Source: Victivallales bacterium (GTDB lineage Bacteria; Verrucomicrobiota; Lentisphaeria; Oligosphaerales; Oligosphaeraceae). From it: DNA of 37,852 bases. How positions within the stretch are numbered: position 1 is the stretch's first letter; the number at the start of each line of letters is the position of its first letter. The notes beneath the pieces are model-generated. The model was not told the DNA's origin, ran no database searches, and saw only the letters and a program-made list of their open reading frames with translations. A program made the translations under genes and the position numbers. Where the stretch lies: NCBI GenBank assembly GCA_017548425.1, contig JAFZAB010000079.1:1-37852 (forward strand), given 5' to 3'. Below, one piece after another: positions 7,996 to 15,495 of the stretch.

Positions 7996-9291
7996 TCTGC
8001 CAATGGCTAGCAGGGCGAGATTAACGGCGAAGGCCAGCAGGATCACGGCATGGCTGAGGCCGCCTGTCAGGAATTTGCCGAGCAACGTCATGCTCCCGCC
8101 AATGATAATCGCGGCGACGACGAAAGGTCGCCGCGATTTCTGGCCGATCAAGCCCCAGATGACGGGAATGACGAAGGCTCCCGCATACGTTCCCAACGAC
8201 ATGAGAAGGACTTTCAGAATCGAAGTGAATTTGAGCGTGATCAGTATCGAAAGAACGCCGAGAAGAACCGTGCAGCCCATCGTCAGACGGACGCTTTTCT
8301 TTGAATCCAATTCATCGTGGAAGAACTGCGAAAGCAGTTCAGCCGCCGTGAACAGCGTCGTGTCCGCTGACGACAAGATGGCGGAGAGGATGGAGAAATA
8401 CAACGGGATGATGAAGAACGGAAAGTCATGCTTGATAATGACGAAAAAGACGGATTCGTTGTTGTCAACATGATATTTCGCGCCGTGGATGCCGATGAAA
8501 GCGAGCATGAAAGCGATCGGTATGAGCAGCGCGACGGACGCGATGATGGCTTTTCGCGCGACTTTTTCATCATTTGCGCAGAACAGGCGTGAATAGATGT
8601 CCGGTCCGACGACGTAAGTGCTTGAATACGTGAACAGCATGAGTAGCAAGTCCATCCATGTGAATTTCTCTGAAATCATGGGGTGGGCGTTGGTGGCGGT
8701 TTGGTTGCCGCCAATGAAAATGGCTGCTGTGATGAAGGCGAGGCCTGCAATGATCAAAACGACTTGCAGGATGTCAGTCTTGATGATGGACAGTTGTCCG
8801 CCCATCGCCGTGTAGAAGGTCAGCGTCAGTCCGATGGCCAACGCGGCGTGTGTGTAGGAAATGCTGATGACTGCTGTCGTAATTTTCGCCGCGCCAATGA
8901 TTTGCGCGGCGATGACGCCCAACCAGGCAATGGCGATGACGCCTGCCGACAGTTTTTTCACGCCGTCGCCATAGAAACTTCCAAGCAGGGAGGGCAGGTT
9001 GTAGCCTTTGAACTTCGCAAGTGCTTTAACGAGAAATAGAAGGATAAATAATCCGAACGCTCCGCACAGCATGAACCATGCCCCGGCCCAGCCTTTTTGG
9101 GCGGCCATGTCGATGCTGCCGAGAATAGCGGAACTGCCGAGAATCGTCGCCAGCAGGGAGCCTGTGATTTGGACGGGGCTCGCCTTGCGGCCTGCGACGT
9201 AGTAATCCGCCGCCGTTTTGATTTTGCGGATGCACAGGCAGCCGATGACGATGGCCGCCGCGAGATAAAAGTACAGAAAAACGATATTCAT
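7975..9291 (-). CDS. Sodium:solute symporter family transporter
   Basis: 438 residues from the ATG at 9291; a TTG one codon earlier is less likely. It is almost entirely hydrophobic with about 12 membrane segments. The N-terminal ADYYVAGRKASPVQITGSLLATILGSSAILG stretch is typical of SSS-family transporters related to PutP and PanF. AMGGQLSIIKTDILQ matches the conserved GG...TD core of the family. It imports an unidentified solute with Na+. It starts 7 bp after hydF and so is probably the last gene of the hydrogenase maturation operon. That linkage is unusual and its meaning is unclear. Confidence 0.85.
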   Translation of the reverse strand: MNIVFLYFYLAAAIVIGCLCIRKIKTAADYYVAGRKASPVQITGSLLATILGSSAILGSIDMAAQKGWAGAWFMLCGAFGLFILLFLVKALAKFKGYNLPSLLGSFYGDGVKKLSAGVIAIAWLGVIAAQIIGAAKITTAVISISYTHAALAIGLTLTFYTAMGGQLSIIKTDILQVVLIIAGLAFITAAIFIGGNQTATNAHPMISEKFTWMDLLLMLFTYSSTYVVGPDIYSRLFCANDEKVARKAIIASVALLIPIAFMLAFIGIHGAKYHVDNNESVFFVIIKHDFPFFIIPLYFSILSAILSSADTTLFTAAELLSQFFHDELDSKKSVRLTMGCTVLLGVLSILITLKFTSILKVLLMSLGTYAGAFVIPVIWGLIGQKSRRPFVVAAIIIGGSMTLLGKFLTGGLSHAVILLAFAVNLALLAIGRTKQAAS

Positions 9292-9298
9292 CAAAAAA

Positions 9299-10480
9299 TC
9301 ACAGATTCAATGGTGCGATGCTGCGTTGCAGGATGCCGGTCATGTGGGCGATGGCGATGCCGTAGTTCGTGAAGGGGATGTTCTGATCGTCTGCGCATTT
9401 GGCGCGATAGTGCATTTCACGCTCTGTCAGCATGCAACCGCCGCAATGGACGACGACGGCGTAGCGTGACAAATCATCAGGAAAGCCTGTGCCGCTCGTG
9501 AATTCGAACTGAACATCCTTTCCGCAATGTTTGCGGATCAGTTTCGGAAGTTTTTCCGTACCGATGTCGCCGCATTGGCGATGATGCGTGCAGCCTTCGG
9601 AAATCAAGACGATATCGCCATCATGCAGATTGTCCAACGCTTTCACGCCGCGAACGGCTCCCGTCAGATAGCCTTTGTAGCGGGAGAAAAGAATGGAAAA
9701 CGATGTCAATGGAACGTCTTGCGGAACGATTTGCGCGACTTTTCCAAATACTTGGCTGTCCGTTACGACCAGCTTCGGCGGAGCAGAAAGTTTGGTGAGC
9801 GTCAACGCCAGTTCCGTCTCCTTTGTCACAACGCCGATGGCATTGCTGTCGAGAATGTCGCGCAACGTTTGGACTTGTGGGAGGATGAGCCGCCCTTTCG
9901 GGGCGGCGGCGTCGATAGGCGTCACGAGAACGACGACATCGCCTGCTGCGATCAGATCGCCGATGACATGGTTGGAATTGTCGTCTTTCGGAGCCGTTTT
10001 GGCCATGAGTTCCTTCAAATCATAGATGCCTTGCCCTGTCACGGCGCTGACGGCGATTGTCGGCAGGCCTTCTACAGAGATGGATGGCGTTGCCAAATCC
10101 GCTTTGTTGATGGCGACGACGCACGGTATCTCTTTGGCTTTGATCAACTTGAGAATATCGTTGTCAACGTCTGTCAGGCCAGCCGTCGCGTCAATGACCA
10201 TGACGGCCAGATCCGTTTTGTTCAGCATTTGGCGGGCCTTGCGCATGCGCAGGGCGCCCAGTTCCGTATCATCGTCCAGACCGGGCGTGTCGAACATGAC
10301 GACAGGACCTAACGGCAACAGTTCCATGGACTTCAGGACGGGATCGGTCGTCGTTCCGCGTGTATCGGAAACGACGGCCATATCCTGTCCTGTCACGGCG
10401 TTCATGAGGCTTGATTTGCCGACATTGCTTCTGCCGAAGAAGCCGATGTGCAGTCTTTCAGATGATGCGGTGCTGTTCAT
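9299..10480 (-). CDS. hydF: [FeFe]-hydrogenase maturation GTPase HydF
   Basis: 393 residues. The N-terminal Era/TrmE-like GTPase domain has its P-loop GRSNVGKSS at 16-24, switch TRGTTTDP, and DTPG and NKAD motifs. The C-terminal domain carries the HydF iron-sulfur signature C297-T-H299 ... H345-C346-G-G-C349. HydF is the scaffold on which HydE and HydG products are assembled into the 2Fe subcluster before transfer to HydA. The start is 11 bp downstream of the hydG stop, with AAAGAG before the ATG, so the two are co-transcribed. No hydrogenase structural gene is in the window. Confidence 0.97.
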   Translation of the reverse strand: MNSTASSERLHIGFFGRSNVGKSSLMNAVTGQDMAVVSDTRGTTTDPVLKSMELLPLGPVVMFDTPGLDDDTELGALRMRKARQMLNKTDLAVMVIDATAGLTDVDNDILKLIKAKEIPCVVAINKADLATPSISVEGLPTIAVSAVTGQGIYDLKELMAKTAPKDDNSNHVIGDLIAAGDVVVLVTPIDAAAPKGRLILPQVQTLRDILDSNAIGVVTKETELALTLTKLSAPPKLVVTDSQVFGKVAQIVPQDVPLTSFSILFSRYKGYLTGAVRGVKALDNLHDGDIVLISEGCTHHRQCGDIGTEKLPKLIRKHCGKDVQFEFTSGTGFPDDLSRYAVVVHCGGCMLTEREMHYRAKCADDQNIPFTNYGIAIAHMTGILQRSIAPLNL

Positions 10481-10491
10481 ATTTTTTCTCT

Positions 10492-11913
10492 TTAGAAGCG
10501 GAAGTCGCGTTGGCCGTTTTCGATTTCCTGCAGATGGCGTTTGGCGATTTCGCGGATCTTTTCGCTCGGAACTTTTTCAATTTCCTGCGCGATAAGCTTT
10601 TCGCCGATGGCGCGCGTTTCGGGAGTCGCATAGTCCATAAGATATTCTTTCAACGTCATTAAGGCATTTGGATGGCAGCAGTTGAGAATCTGCTGAGACT
10701 TGCAGAGCGCCATGAAACGGTCGCCTGTACGGCCTTCGCGATAGCAGGCCGTGCAGAAGCTCGGGATGTATCCCATCTCCATGAGCCAGCGGGCGACTTC
10801 GTCCAATGTGCGGCGGTCGTTGACGTCGAACTGTGCGGATTCTTCCGCTTCAGGCGTGTTGTCGGCATAGCCGCCGACGCTCGTCTTGGAAGCACCGCTG
10901 ATCTGCGAGATGCCAAGATGGAGGACGCGTTCGCGCGTCTTCTGGCTTTCACGTGTGGAGACGATCATGCCCGTGTACGGGACGGCGACGCGGATGCAGG
11001 CTACGATTTTCGCAAATTGGTCATCATCGATGCCGTTTTTGAACGTGGAGGGATCGATATCGTCGGCGGCGCGGATACGCGGGACGGAAATCGTGTGCGG
11101 GCCGACGCCGAAGGCCGCTTCCAGATGCTCCGCATGCATGAGCAGGGCGGAGAATTCGTAGCGGTAGCGTTCCAGACCGAACAGCACGCCGAGGCCGACG
11201 TCGTCAATGCCACCTTCCATGGCGCGGTCCATCGCTTCCGTGTGGTAGCAGTAGTCGTGCTTCGGGCCGCTCGGATGCAGGATTTCGTAGCTTTCCTTGT
11301 GGTACGTCTCTTGGAAGAGAATGTAAGTGCCGATGCCGGCGTCTTTTAACTTGCGGTAGTTTTCAACAGTCGTGGCGGCGATGTTCACATTGACGCGGCG
11401 GATGGCGCCGTTCTTGTGTTTGATGCTGTAGATTGTCTTGATGGATTCCAGAATGTATTCGATCGGATTTTCGACGGGATGCTCGCCGCATTCGATGGCC
11501 AACCGCTTGTGCCCCATGTCCTGTAGGGCGATGACTTCACGGCGGATTTCATCCTGTGATAACTTTTTGCGCGGAATGTGTTTGTTCTTAAGGTGATACG
11601 GACAATAGACACAGCCGTTCACGCAGTAATTGGAGAGATACAACGGCGCGAAGAAGACGATACGGTTGCCGTAGAAATCCTTCTTGATCTGCTCCGCCAG
11701 AGCGTAGATTTCTTGGTTCTTCTCTTCGATGTCGCAGTCGAGCAGGACGGCCGCTTCGCGATGGCTGAGGCCTTTGCGCAGCTTCGCTTTCGCGATGATC
11801 TGGTCGATCAGTTCGACGTTATGCTTGTTCTTTTCCGCATAATCCAGCGACGCAAGCACTTCCTCATGGTTGATGAACTCTTCTGCCTTGTGTGATTTTG
11901 GATCGTACAACAT
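10492..11913 (-). CDS. hydG: [FeFe]-hydrogenase maturation radical SAM tyrosine lyase HydG
   Basis: 473 residues. The radical-SAM cluster motif is C97-x3-C101-x2-C104 (CVNGCVYC). The C-terminal auxiliary cluster has exactly the HydG pattern C387-x2-C390-x22-C413 (CTAC ... CCHPN), which separates it from the ThiH homologue. It cleaves tyrosine to p-cresol and dehydroglycine, yielding the CO and CN ligands of the H-cluster. It sits between hydE (48 bp gap upstream) and hydF (11 bp gap downstream). Confidence 0.97.
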   Translation of the reverse strand: MLYDPKSHKAEEFINHEEVLASLDYAEKNKHNVELIDQIIAKAKLRKGLSHREAAVLLDCDIEEKNQEIYALAEQIKKDFYGNRIVFFAPLYLSNYCVNGCVYCPYHLKNKHIPRKKLSQDEIRREVIALQDMGHKRLAIECGEHPVENPIEYILESIKTIYSIKHKNGAIRRVNVNIAATTVENYRKLKDAGIGTYILFQETYHKESYEILHPSGPKHDYCYHTEAMDRAMEGGIDDVGLGVLFGLERYRYEFSALLMHAEHLEAAFGVGPHTISVPRIRAADDIDPSTFKNGIDDDQFAKIVACIRVAVPYTGMIVSTRESQKTRERVLHLGISQISGASKTSVGGYADNTPEAEESAQFDVNDRRTLDEVARWLMEMGYIPSFCTACYREGRTGDRFMALCKSQQILNCCHPNALMTLKEYLMDYATPETRAIGEKLIAQEIEKVPSEKIREIAKRHLQEIENGQRDFRF

Positions 11914-11961
11914 GTTGCTGTTCTCTCTTGTTTGTGGTTGGTTATGTTAATGTTAGAAAAA

Positions 11962-13011
11962 TCAATAACGTGCGTCTCCGCGGTCAACGGTGATGTGGCA
12001 GCCGATGGTCGATAGCTCTTTATCGAGCTTGGCGACGCCTTCCACGGCTTCCAAGCCAGTGTTCGCCTTGTTGTCGTAAAGCGAATAATTGTCTCTCACA
12101 TCGGTTGGAGAAAGGTTTGGCATGATGACATTCGCGCCTGCGAGAATGCCGCGTAGCCTGCCTTCTGGATGTAGCGTGGAGAGAGCGGTCGTCGAAGGAA
12201 GCAGGACTTTCGGCAATGTCAGGCGGACGAGAGCCAACATGAACAGCGTCGTTTCGACGGAGCCAGCTGGTTCGTTCGCAAACGGCGTCGCATGATGCGG
12301 GATGAACGGCCCGAGGCCGACCATCTGCGGGCGGAAGTCCTGTATGAACGCGAGATCGGTAGCCAGGCATTCCGTTGTCTGATACGGCGAACCGATCATC
12401 ATGCCGCAACCGACTTGATAGCCAAGCTCTTTCAGCCATTCGAGGCACTGCATTCTAACGGACAATTTCTGGAAAGAAGGATGGAGCTTCGCGTAATGCC
12501 ATTCCGTGGCCGTTTCATGACGGAGCAGATAGCGATCCGCTCCAGCCTCTTTCAGACGGCGGTAGCTTTCGTAGGAACGTTCTCCAAGGGAAAGAGTTAC
12601 GGCGATGTCAGAATGCTTTGACTTGACGGCGGAGACGATGTCGCACATCCGCTCGTCATTGAACCATGCGTCTTCGCCGCCTTGCAGGACGAGTGTGCGC
12701 AAGCCTGCCGCATAGCCTTGCTCCAGACAGTCGAGAATCTGCTCTTTGGACAAGCGATAGCGGACGACATCCACGTTGCTGTGACGGATGCCGCAGTACA
12801 GGCAGTCGTTTTTGCAATGGTTGGTGAATTCGACGAGACCGCGCAAGAAGATCGCATTGCCGAAATGCTTGATGCGCAAGTCATTGGCAAGAGATTTTGC
12901 GTATTCCACATTCTCCACATCAGCAAGCCTCAGAATTTGCAGGAAATCGTTTTCCTGCAAGCGGTTGCCGGCCTTCAGAGCGTCTATCAGTTGTCGTGCT
13001 GTTTCGGTCAT
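11962..13011 (-). CDS. hydE: [FeFe]-hydrogenase maturation radical SAM enzyme HydE
   Basis: 349 residues. The radical-SAM motif is C66-x3-C70-x2-C73 (CKNDCLYC), followed by VLQGGEDAWF, typical of HydE. The three C-terminal cysteines that hold a dispensable second cluster in some homologues appear absent. HydE contributes the dithiomethylamine-bearing part of the H-cluster. Its ATG overlaps the TGA of the upstream regulator by 4 bp (ATGA), so the two are translationally coupled. Confidence 0.95.
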   Translation of the reverse strand: MTETARQLIDALKAGNRLQENDFLQILRLADVENVEYAKSLANDLRIKHFGNAIFLRGLVEFTNHCKNDCLYCGIRHSNVDVVRYRLSKEQILDCLEQGYAAGLRTLVLQGGEDAWFNDERMCDIVSAVKSKHSDIAVTLSLGERSYESYRRLKEAGADRYLLRHETATEWHYAKLHPSFQKLSVRMQCLEWLKELGYQVGCGMMIGSPYQTTECLATDLAFIQDFRPQMVGLGPFIPHHATPFANEPAGSVETTLFMLALVRLTLPKVLLPSTTALSTLHPEGRLRGILAGANVIMPNLSPTDVRDNYSLYDNKANTGLEAVEGVAKLDKELSTIGCHITVDRGDARY

Positions 13012-13256
13012 GACAGTTTTGCCATTAAAGCTTTTGATGTGACGCCTTTCAGCATGCCGAGCTTGCCGGAGAGGGAACTGATGACGTCTTGCGGGGCGTC
13101 TAGCGTCACACTGATGACGGAGATGTTCCGCGGCTTGTAGGGGATGCCCATGCGGCCGATGATGTATTGCCTGTATTCATGCAGCAACTCATTGAGCGGC
13201 GCGACGGAATCGGGCTCATCTACAATGATGCCGATTAAAGCGACTCTGGTTTCCAT
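13008..13256 (-). CDS. TM1266-type iron-only hydrogenase system regulator
   Basis: 82 residues resembling the ACT/NikR-C-like TM1266 family, which is typically encoded next to hyd maturases: ETRVALIGIIV, a GMPY-like RMGIPYKPRNISVISV strand and VTSKAL near the end. It has no DNA-binding domain of its own, so a regulatory role is only the family label. It is the first gene of the operon and overlaps hydE by 4 bp. No good Shine-Dalgarno is visible. A GC-rich palindromic stretch (13271-13298) lies just ahead of it, downstream of a strong terminator. Confidence 0.85.
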   Translation of the reverse strand: METRVALIGIIVDEPDSVAPLNELLHEYRQYIIGRMGIPYKPRNISVISVTLDAPQDVISSLSGKLGMLKGVTSKALMAKLS

Positions 13257-13309
13257 GATTCGTTTTTAGGGTGTGGCGGCGGCGTCCCCGCCGTCGTTTC
13301 TGGAGTTAC

Positions 13310-13347
13310 AAAAAAAGCACGTCCCGCGCAAGGAGGCAGGACGTGCT
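13310..13347 (-). terminator. Strong intrinsic terminator upstream of the hyd operon
   Basis: On the minus strand AGCACGTCC pairs with GGACGTGCT (13339-13347 with 13316-13324) around a 14-nt loop, followed by a T run from the plus-strand A tract at 13310-13316. Its loop is the 3' partner of the long-range helix in the upstream RNA, so the two folds may compete. Confidence 0.85.
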
Positions 13348-13474
13348 GAAATAGTGTGTTGCATCATGTCGCCGCGTTGTTTAGGTCTCTGTGGGAGCCT
13401 GCCCATACGGTTTCGTTGTGCAGTTTGGATTTCGCATGCCTTCCTCCTCGGCGCGTAGCCTTGGAGTCAGTACG
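13310..13474 (-). ncRNA. Structured RNA resembling 6S RNA, or leader/attenuator of the hyd operon
   Basis: About 165 nt between a sigma-70 promoter (13481-13508) and an intrinsic terminator. Minus-strand CGCGC-C-GAGGAGG (13455-13443) pairs with CCUCCUUGCGCG (13336-13325): 12 bp with one bulged C, enclosing ~105 nt. The stem can extend as AGG/UCC and an imperfect GC helix. Inside are a UGGG/CCCA hairpin and a CAUGCG/CGUAUG helix. The 3' side contains CUAAACAACGCGGCGACA, close in sequence and position to UUAAAACUGCGACGACA of E. coli 6S RNA. A long rod with an open centre is the 6S architecture. The alternative is a cis-acting leader, because the terminator is only ~55 bp before the first hyd gene. 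Transcript: strong case; 6S identity: tentative. Confidence 0.5.
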
Positions 13475-13480
13475 CTAGAT

Positions 13481-13508
13481 AATATAGTATCTAATTGAAG
13501 GATGGCAA
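13481..13508 (-). promoter_or_regulatory. Sigma-70-type promoter of the structured RNA
   Basis: Minus-strand TTGCCA (13508-13503), 16-bp spacer, TATATT (13486-13481). The predicted start is near 13474, just before the structured region. Confidence 0.6.
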
Positions 13509-13627
13509 ATGAAGAGGATGATTTTCTGAAAATACTCCCTTTTTTAAATTCCGTGTGATTCAGAATTGAATCCATATACGAAACACAATTTTTGGGGGGC
13601 ATTATGGATAAATTCCCACAATGCCAA

Positions 13628-13659
13628 TTTCAATTGCCTCGAATTCGAGGCAATTGAAA
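13628..13659. repeat. 32-bp perfect palindrome
   Basis: The sequence is its own reverse complement over 32 bp. It is centred on GAATTC and has CAATTG near each end (13631-13636 and 13651-13656). It lies 67 bp beyond the GH5 stop codon with no T tract on either side, so it is not a standard terminator. It could be a protein-binding site, a processing hairpin or a mobile-element scar. The surrounding gap (13509-13726) holds a T5/G6 run at 13589-13599 and no gene I can support. Confidence 0.85.
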
Positions 13660-13726
13660 GGGACGTAAGGCTGAATAGCTTTGTTTTGACTCTTAATGCG
13701 CTTGACAACTCAATTTCATGATGTCG

Positions 13727-15247
13727 TCAATGCGTTTTCGCTTCGAAAATCGTTCCGTTCAGAGCTTCCTTGACGTGGACGCCCCAGAAAGGTGTTGGCG
13801 TATAATTCCAGTCTTCAAGGAGTTGCGGCGCGCATTTCGGATGGAAACTGAACGCCGTCCAATTCAGACGGTTCGCCTGAATGACACCGATGACATCCTG
13901 CGGCCAAGTGGATTCCACGCCGACCTTTACTTTTCTGGCTGATTCTTCGATGAAGGAGAAGTCCTCCCAACGGCGCGGATTGCCGACTTCACCGATGAAC
14001 AACGGATGTTTTTCAGCCGCTTTGAGAACGAACTTATCCCATTGAAATTTCCATGGATAGATATGGGAGGAATAGACGATGCCGCGTCCCGTCGGCGTGT
14101 CCGACAAGACATATTCGTCGCTGGCAACGCCAGTCAAATCGTAGCCCCAATCCAGACCGCCGACAATGGCGACATTGTTCGCTCCAGTCTGCCGTACCGT
14201 GTCTAACAGCTTCTGCATGGCAGACTTCCATTCCGCCCAACCGATGCTGTGCGGTTCGTTGAACAGCTCAAAAATGACGCCTGGCTGGTTGCCGTAACGT
14301 GTCGCCACATCTTGCCAGAATTCCAGATGTTCGTCTTGCGGACTTTTGAAACGATGCAAATCCACAATAACATAGGCGTTTTTTCGATTTGCTTCGCGGA
14401 TGACGGAATCGACCAACTCCCTGTATTTCAATCCTTTGTCTTTTTGCCATTTGTTGCGTCCAGCCCAGAATTCATCTGTGACGGGCAGACGAATGACGTT
14501 TGCATGCCATTGGTCAATCGCAACTTGCAGACTTTTGAGAATTTGTTCGCCGCCTGCGCTCCATTGCAAAGAGTCGATGCAGACACCTTGCAGCCAGACT
14601 TCCTTCCCATTTTCGTCAACGAGTCGGTTACCGTGGACGCGAAGCGGAGAGGGCGTCTGCTCTAATGGCGGCATTTTAGCGGATGCCACGATGGGCGGCG
14701 GCTTGGGCAGGTCGTCCTTTGTAGCGGCGTAGATGTCGAGTTGCGCGATGTCCAGACAGCCTGATTTGGCCTGAAGCAGATACGGCATGATTTCCAGATA
14801 GGACGCGTTTGCAGGAACTTTGAAGACTTTGTCGATGGTCTGCCAGTCGGTTGTGCCATGGAATTGCAAATCGATGGCGACAGGCGGTATCTCCTTGTCG
14901 TTGTTGTCTTTGAATTTGAGAATCAGATGGCCGTTGTTCCAATTTTGGGCACCATGTTCGATGGCGACGGCGCGAATGCGTGCCGTTAAATGCAGAGCCA
15001 CAGGACGATTGGTTTGTGGCAGATATAAACGACGGTAGATCATAACATGTTTCTCTGGTTCAACAGCTTGCAGACGTAGAAAGGTCGTTTCTCCTTCCTT
15101 TTTCAAGAAAGTGGTTTCCAACGGTTTCCATTCCTCCACCTTGCTGAAATCCAGTGAGAACAATGGTGACATGTTCAATGCATGTAAAATAAAGGGTTCC
15201 AAAATGCAGAAAGTCATGAAGATGGCTATTCGGTGATGGAAAGTCAT
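13727..15247 (-). CDS. Secreted GH5-like endoglucanase/mannanase with N-terminal carbohydrate-binding module
   Basis: 506 residues; AGGAA precedes the ATG. There is a signal peptide (IAIFMTFCILEPFILHALN), then a beta-sandwich module about 30-180 and a short proline-rich linker (KPPPIVASAKMPPLEQTP). The GH5-type TIM barrel is about 200-500: HGNRLVDENGKEVWLQGV, NVIRLPV, the acid/base E331 in FELFNEPHS and the nucleophile E420 in FIGEVGN. It probably cleaves beta-1,4-glucans or mannans outside the cytoplasm. It is divergent from the GH116 gene, and together they could degrade beta-glucosidic material. Confidence 0.88.
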   Translation of the reverse strand: MTFHHRIAIFMTFCILEPFILHALNMSPLFSLDFSKVEEWKPLETTFLKKEGETTFLRLQAVEPEKHVMIYRRLYLPQTNRPVALHLTARIRAVAIEHGAQNWNNGHLILKFKDNNDKEIPPVAIDLQFHGTTDWQTIDKVFKVPANASYLEIMPYLLQAKSGCLDIAQLDIYAATKDDLPKPPPIVASAKMPPLEQTPSPLRVHGNRLVDENGKEVWLQGVCIDSLQWSAGGEQILKSLQVAIDQWHANVIRLPVTDEFWAGRNKWQKDKGLKYRELVDSVIREANRKNAYVIVDLHRFKSPQDEHLEFWQDVATRYGNQPGVIFELFNEPHSIGWAEWKSAMQKLLDTVRQTGANNVAIVGGLDWGYDLTGVASDEYVLSDTPTGRGIVYSSHIYPWKFQWDKFVLKAAEKHPLFIGEVGNPRRWEDFSFIEESARKVKVGVESTWPQDVIGVIQANRLNWTAFSFHPKCAPQLLEDWNYTPTPFWGVHVKEALNGTIFEAKTH

Positions 15248-15387
15248 ATTGATTCCTGGCGAAAGTATTAGGTTGGATCAGAATAGCATAAAGATATTCC
15301 TTCAAACGGAAAAATAAAAGCCGTTCGCATGAAAAATTTGTTTTTATTTTTCCAAGAGGAGTTTGTCAAACAAGAGCGGATTCAGAT

Positions 15388-15415
15388 TTGCCTTGCATGA
15401 AGCGGTGTATATATT
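15388..15415 (+). promoter_or_regulatory. Candidate sigma-70-type promoter for the GH116 gene
   Basis: TTGCCT, 16-bp spacer, TATATT in the 248-bp gap between the divergent GH5 and GH116 genes. It predicts a start near 15422, about 74 nt before the preferred ATG. Confidence 0.4.
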
Positions 15416-15495
15416 AGGTATGTAAAATGGTTCAATAGATTGGAAGATCATGAAAAAACGCCATGCCGTGGCGTAACAAGACTTGGAAACATCAT

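Noticed and set aside
13345..13374. Leader peptide starting at minus-strand ATGATGCAACAC
   Set aside because: It would run through the terminator stem with no regulatory codon run and no ribosome site. The RNA structure explains the conservation-like features better.
13628..13659. Terminator for the GH5 gene
   Set aside because: The palindrome has no loop bases and is not followed by a T run on the minus strand.
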